DNA of 64,000 bases, taken from positions 62,001 to 126,000 of the forward strand of contig SAQR01000008.1 of the NCBI GenBank assembly GCA_004020365.1, given 5' to 3'. Origin of the DNA: Mesorhizobium sp. (GTDB lineage Bacteria; Pseudomonadota; Alphaproteobacteria; Rhizobiales; Rhizobiaceae). Every line of letters begins with the position of its first letter. Positions within the stretch are counted from its first letter, which is position 1. Position numbers and translations under genes: made by a program. Shown one piece after another: positions 62,187 through 64,000 of the stretch. The notes under the pieces were generated by a model. The model made no database searches. It was given only the letters and a program-made list of their open reading frames with translations, and was not told the DNA's origin.

Positions 62187-63318
62187 ATGCGCGCGGAAAC
62201 GCAGAATATTGTCGACGAAATCAGGCAGGCGATAACCCTGCTGAGGAGGCATCTTTGACTGGGATCAAGCCATAAAGCGGCTTGAATACCTGAATGTGCG
62301 TGCCGAGGATTCGAGCCTCTGGAACGAGCCGCTGGAGGCGCAGAAGCTGATGCGTGAGCGCCAGAGCCTCGAGGAAGGCATCGCCGCGGTCAAAGGCCTC
62401 ACCCAGGCGCTGGAAGACAATATCGGCTTGATCGAGCTTGGCGAGGAAGAAGGCGATGAGAGCGTCGTCGCCGAGGCGGAAGCGGCGATCCGCTCGATGC
62501 GCGGCGAAGCAAAGGCCCGCCAGATCGAGACGCTGCTTTCGGGCGAGGCCGACGCCAACGACAGCTATCTCGAAATCCATGCCGGCGCCGGCGGCACCGA
62601 AAGCCAGGACTGGGCCTCGATGCTTCTGCGCATGTACACGCGTTGGGCCGAGCGGCGCCGCTTCAAGGTCGAGGTGCTGGAAGTGCATGACGGCGAAGAG
62701 GCCGGCATCAAGTCCGCCACGCTGCTGATCAAGGGCCACAATGCCTATGGTTGGCTGAAGACGGAATCCGGCGTTCACCGGCTCGTGCGTATTTCGCCCT
62801 ATGACAGCAATGCGCGCCGTCACACCTCCTTCGCCAGCGTCTGGGTTTATCCCGTGATCGACGACACGATCGAGATCGACGTTTCCGAATCGGATGTCCG
62901 CATCGACACCTATCGTTCGTCCGGATCGGGCGGCCAGCACGTCAACACCACCGATTCAGCGGTCCGCATCACCCATCTCGCCACCGGCATCGCGGTCGCC
63001 TGCCAGGCCGAGCGCTCCCAGCACAAGAACAAGGCGAAGGCCTGGGAGATGCTGCGTTCGCGGCTCTATGAGGAAGAACTGAAGAAGCGCGAGGCGGTGG
63101 CCAACGCCACCGAAGCGTCGAAGAGCGATATCGGCTGGGGCCATCAGATCCGCTCCTACGTTCTGCAGCCTTATCAGTTGGTGAAGGATCTGCGCACTGG
63201 TGTCGAGAGCACAAGCCCGTCGAGCGTGCTGGACGGCGACCTCGACGATTTCATGGAGGCCTCGCTGTCGCAGCGCATCGAGGGCGGCGCCGGCGAAGTG
63301 GTGGCCGATATCGACTGA
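62187..63318 (+). CDS. prfB: Peptide chain release factor 2, with programmed +1 frameshift
   Basis: About 376 residues after frameshift. The 5' part ([20 protein letters not shown] then RHL) starts at ATG 62187 and meets an in-frame TGA at 62256-62258. The slippery CTT-TGA-C with AGGAGG just before it is the classical prfB site: a +1 slip past T62256 continues as [15 protein letters not shown]2 ends translation at UAA and UGA and controls its own level by this frameshift. Release motif GGQ is in [10 protein letters not shown]. The anticodon-like tripeptide is SPY in [16 protein letters not shown]. coli RF2 has SPF. No pseudogene: the shift is the regulated form. Confidence 0.97.
62246..62259 (+). 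promoter_or_regulatory. prfB programmed frameshift site
   Basis: AGGAGG, CAT, CTT, TGA, C: an internal Shine-Dalgarno three bases before CTT pushes the ribosome forward by one base when RF2 is scarce and the UGA is decoded slowly. Confidence 0.95.
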
Positions 63319-63762
63319 AGCTTCTATCACTAAAGCAACAGGAAACATCACGCTGGAGTAACAGGCTCTAACGCTAATTGAGCGGTCGCTTGATGGCTTT
63401 GTTTTTTCATCGAATTTTCCACAACGACTTCCACCTTCGGGTTCTTTGTTGCAGGCCTTGCGGGGCTTGGCCCGGAACCACTGCGAGCTGATTCTCGTTA
63501 TCCGCGCGATCCCACTGCCGGGGTTGATGAAGTCACTCTCGTCAACCCCGGCAGGTTGGTTCCGGCTGCAGATGTCGGCGCTCGGTTGCACAGCAATTTC
63601 TTGCGCCAGCAAAGGAATCAGGCCAGCATCCGAACGCTGGGGGAAAAAGCATTTATGGCCGGACGCGGCGTATCTGCGAGCTGACGATCCGGCCACTGGG
63701 AAGATACGTTCCAAGAACGGGCAAGCGAAACGCTTGATAACTCGGTGATAGGAATTGCGCCC
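63319..63762. other. 444-bp intergenic region with a perfect 13-bp inverted repeat
   Basis: CTGCCGGGGTTGA (63515-63527) and TCAACCCCGGCAG (63542-63554) pair perfectly around a 14-nt loop. There is no U tract, so it is not a clear terminator. An open frame across 63446-63748 is not protein-like. A promoter for the gene at 63763 should be at the right end. Confidence 0.55.
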
Positions 63763-64000
63763 ATGCCTGCTTCCACAACCCGACTGGCCTCAGCCGTCAA
63801 GACGGCGCGCCGCCTCCTGAATTCGATCATTGCTGTGGTGGCTCTGACGGCCGCCATCACTACATTTGCAGCATCCGCCTTGGCGCACGACGCCACGCCG
63901 ACTGCAGCGAAGCCGCAAGGCTGGAGTTACCCATTCTCCTGTTGTTCCGGCTATGATTGCCGCGCGGTCTCGCAGACGTCGATCAGCGAGCGTCCGGAGG
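63763..64000 (+). CDS. Secreted hypothetical protein, 5' part only
   Basis: 79 codons to the window edge. N-terminal basic stretch (MPASTTRLASAVKTARRLLN) and a hydrophobic segment (SIIAVVALTAAITTFAASAL) with an Ala-Leu-Ala cleavage site near residue 41. The mature start contains GWSYPFSCCSGYDCRAVSQT, a Cys-rich motif (three Cys) seen in small secreted proteins of mesorhizobia. AGGAA lies nine bases before the ATG. Function unknown. Confidence 0.75.
   Translation, partial: MPASTTRLASAVKTARRLLNSIIAVVALTAAITTFAASALAHDATPTAAKPQGWSYPFSCCSGYDCRAVSQTSISERPE

Noticed and set aside
62187-62258. prfB as a nonsense pseudogene
   Set aside because: The in-frame TGA lies in the standard CTT-TGA-C frameshift context with an upstream AGGAGG, so it is regulation and not decay.
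63446-63748. A 100-codon frame after prfB
   Set aside because: No ribosome site, no protein-like pattern, and it crosses the perfect inverted repeat.

Overview
The window is GC-rich chromosomal DNA of an alphaproteobacterium of the order Hyphomicrobiales (Rhizobiales), most likely Mesorhizobium or a close relative. The evidence is the alphaproteobacterial cluster NDUFA12 / DUF2155 / aat / accC / accB / aroQ, an RNase E with a large acidic insertion in its S1 domain, a phasin, DUF1127 and DUF3126 proteins, and rhizobial-type palindromic repeats between genes. Most of the window is ordinary housekeeping DNA with short intergenic gaps. I see no rRNA, CRISPR array, phage or complete insertion sequence; there is one tRNA (Leu-UAA).

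Layout. 1-2.1 kb: an Old Yellow Enzyme cut by the window edge, then a NudK-type Nudix hydrolase. 2.1-5.9 kb: a decay zone with a frameshifted small gene, a DUF2905 gene with two one-base deletions, a multiply frameshifted ATP-dependent DNA ligase and an apparently intact two-CBS protein. 5.9-9.7 kb: tRNA-Leu, small hypotheticals, a secreted cupin and adenine deaminase. 9.8-19.3 kb: a TetR repressor divergent from an efflux operon (two lipoprotein adaptors, an RND pump, a lipoprotein alpha/beta hydrolase), facing two more lipoprotein hydrolases of the same family. 19.7-28.8 kb: ilvA, DUF1697, gloA, a double cold-shock protein, DUF192, hydrolases, cysE and gamma carbonic anhydrase. 28.9-38.1 kb: an accessory block with an ankyrin protein, an ABC-transporter fragment, DUF1127, a BTAD/TPR regulator, a coiled-coil membrane protein with three exact-length 49-residue repeats, a Gly-rich secreted protein, a LapG-like protease, a tandem PilZ protein and a PAS protein. 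38.5-44.6 kb: rhomboid, CBS protein, gatB, phasin, panB-panC. 44.9-54.2 kb: NDUFA12, DUF2155, aat, accC-accB-aroQ, DsbA-like protein, M48 protease, aminotransferase, glutaminase. 54.3-64 kb: rne, N-acetylmuramoyl-L-alanine amidase, PBP1A, prfB with its programmed frameshift, and a partial secreted protein.

The best candidates for something less described are the efflux operon, which combines two different lipoprotein adaptors and a lipoprotein esterase under an operator lying inside its promoter; the trio of paralogous lipoprotein hydrolases; and the BTAD/TPR regulator beside a heptad-phased 147-bp repeat gene. All functional statements come from reading the sequence and recognising motifs; no database search was run.
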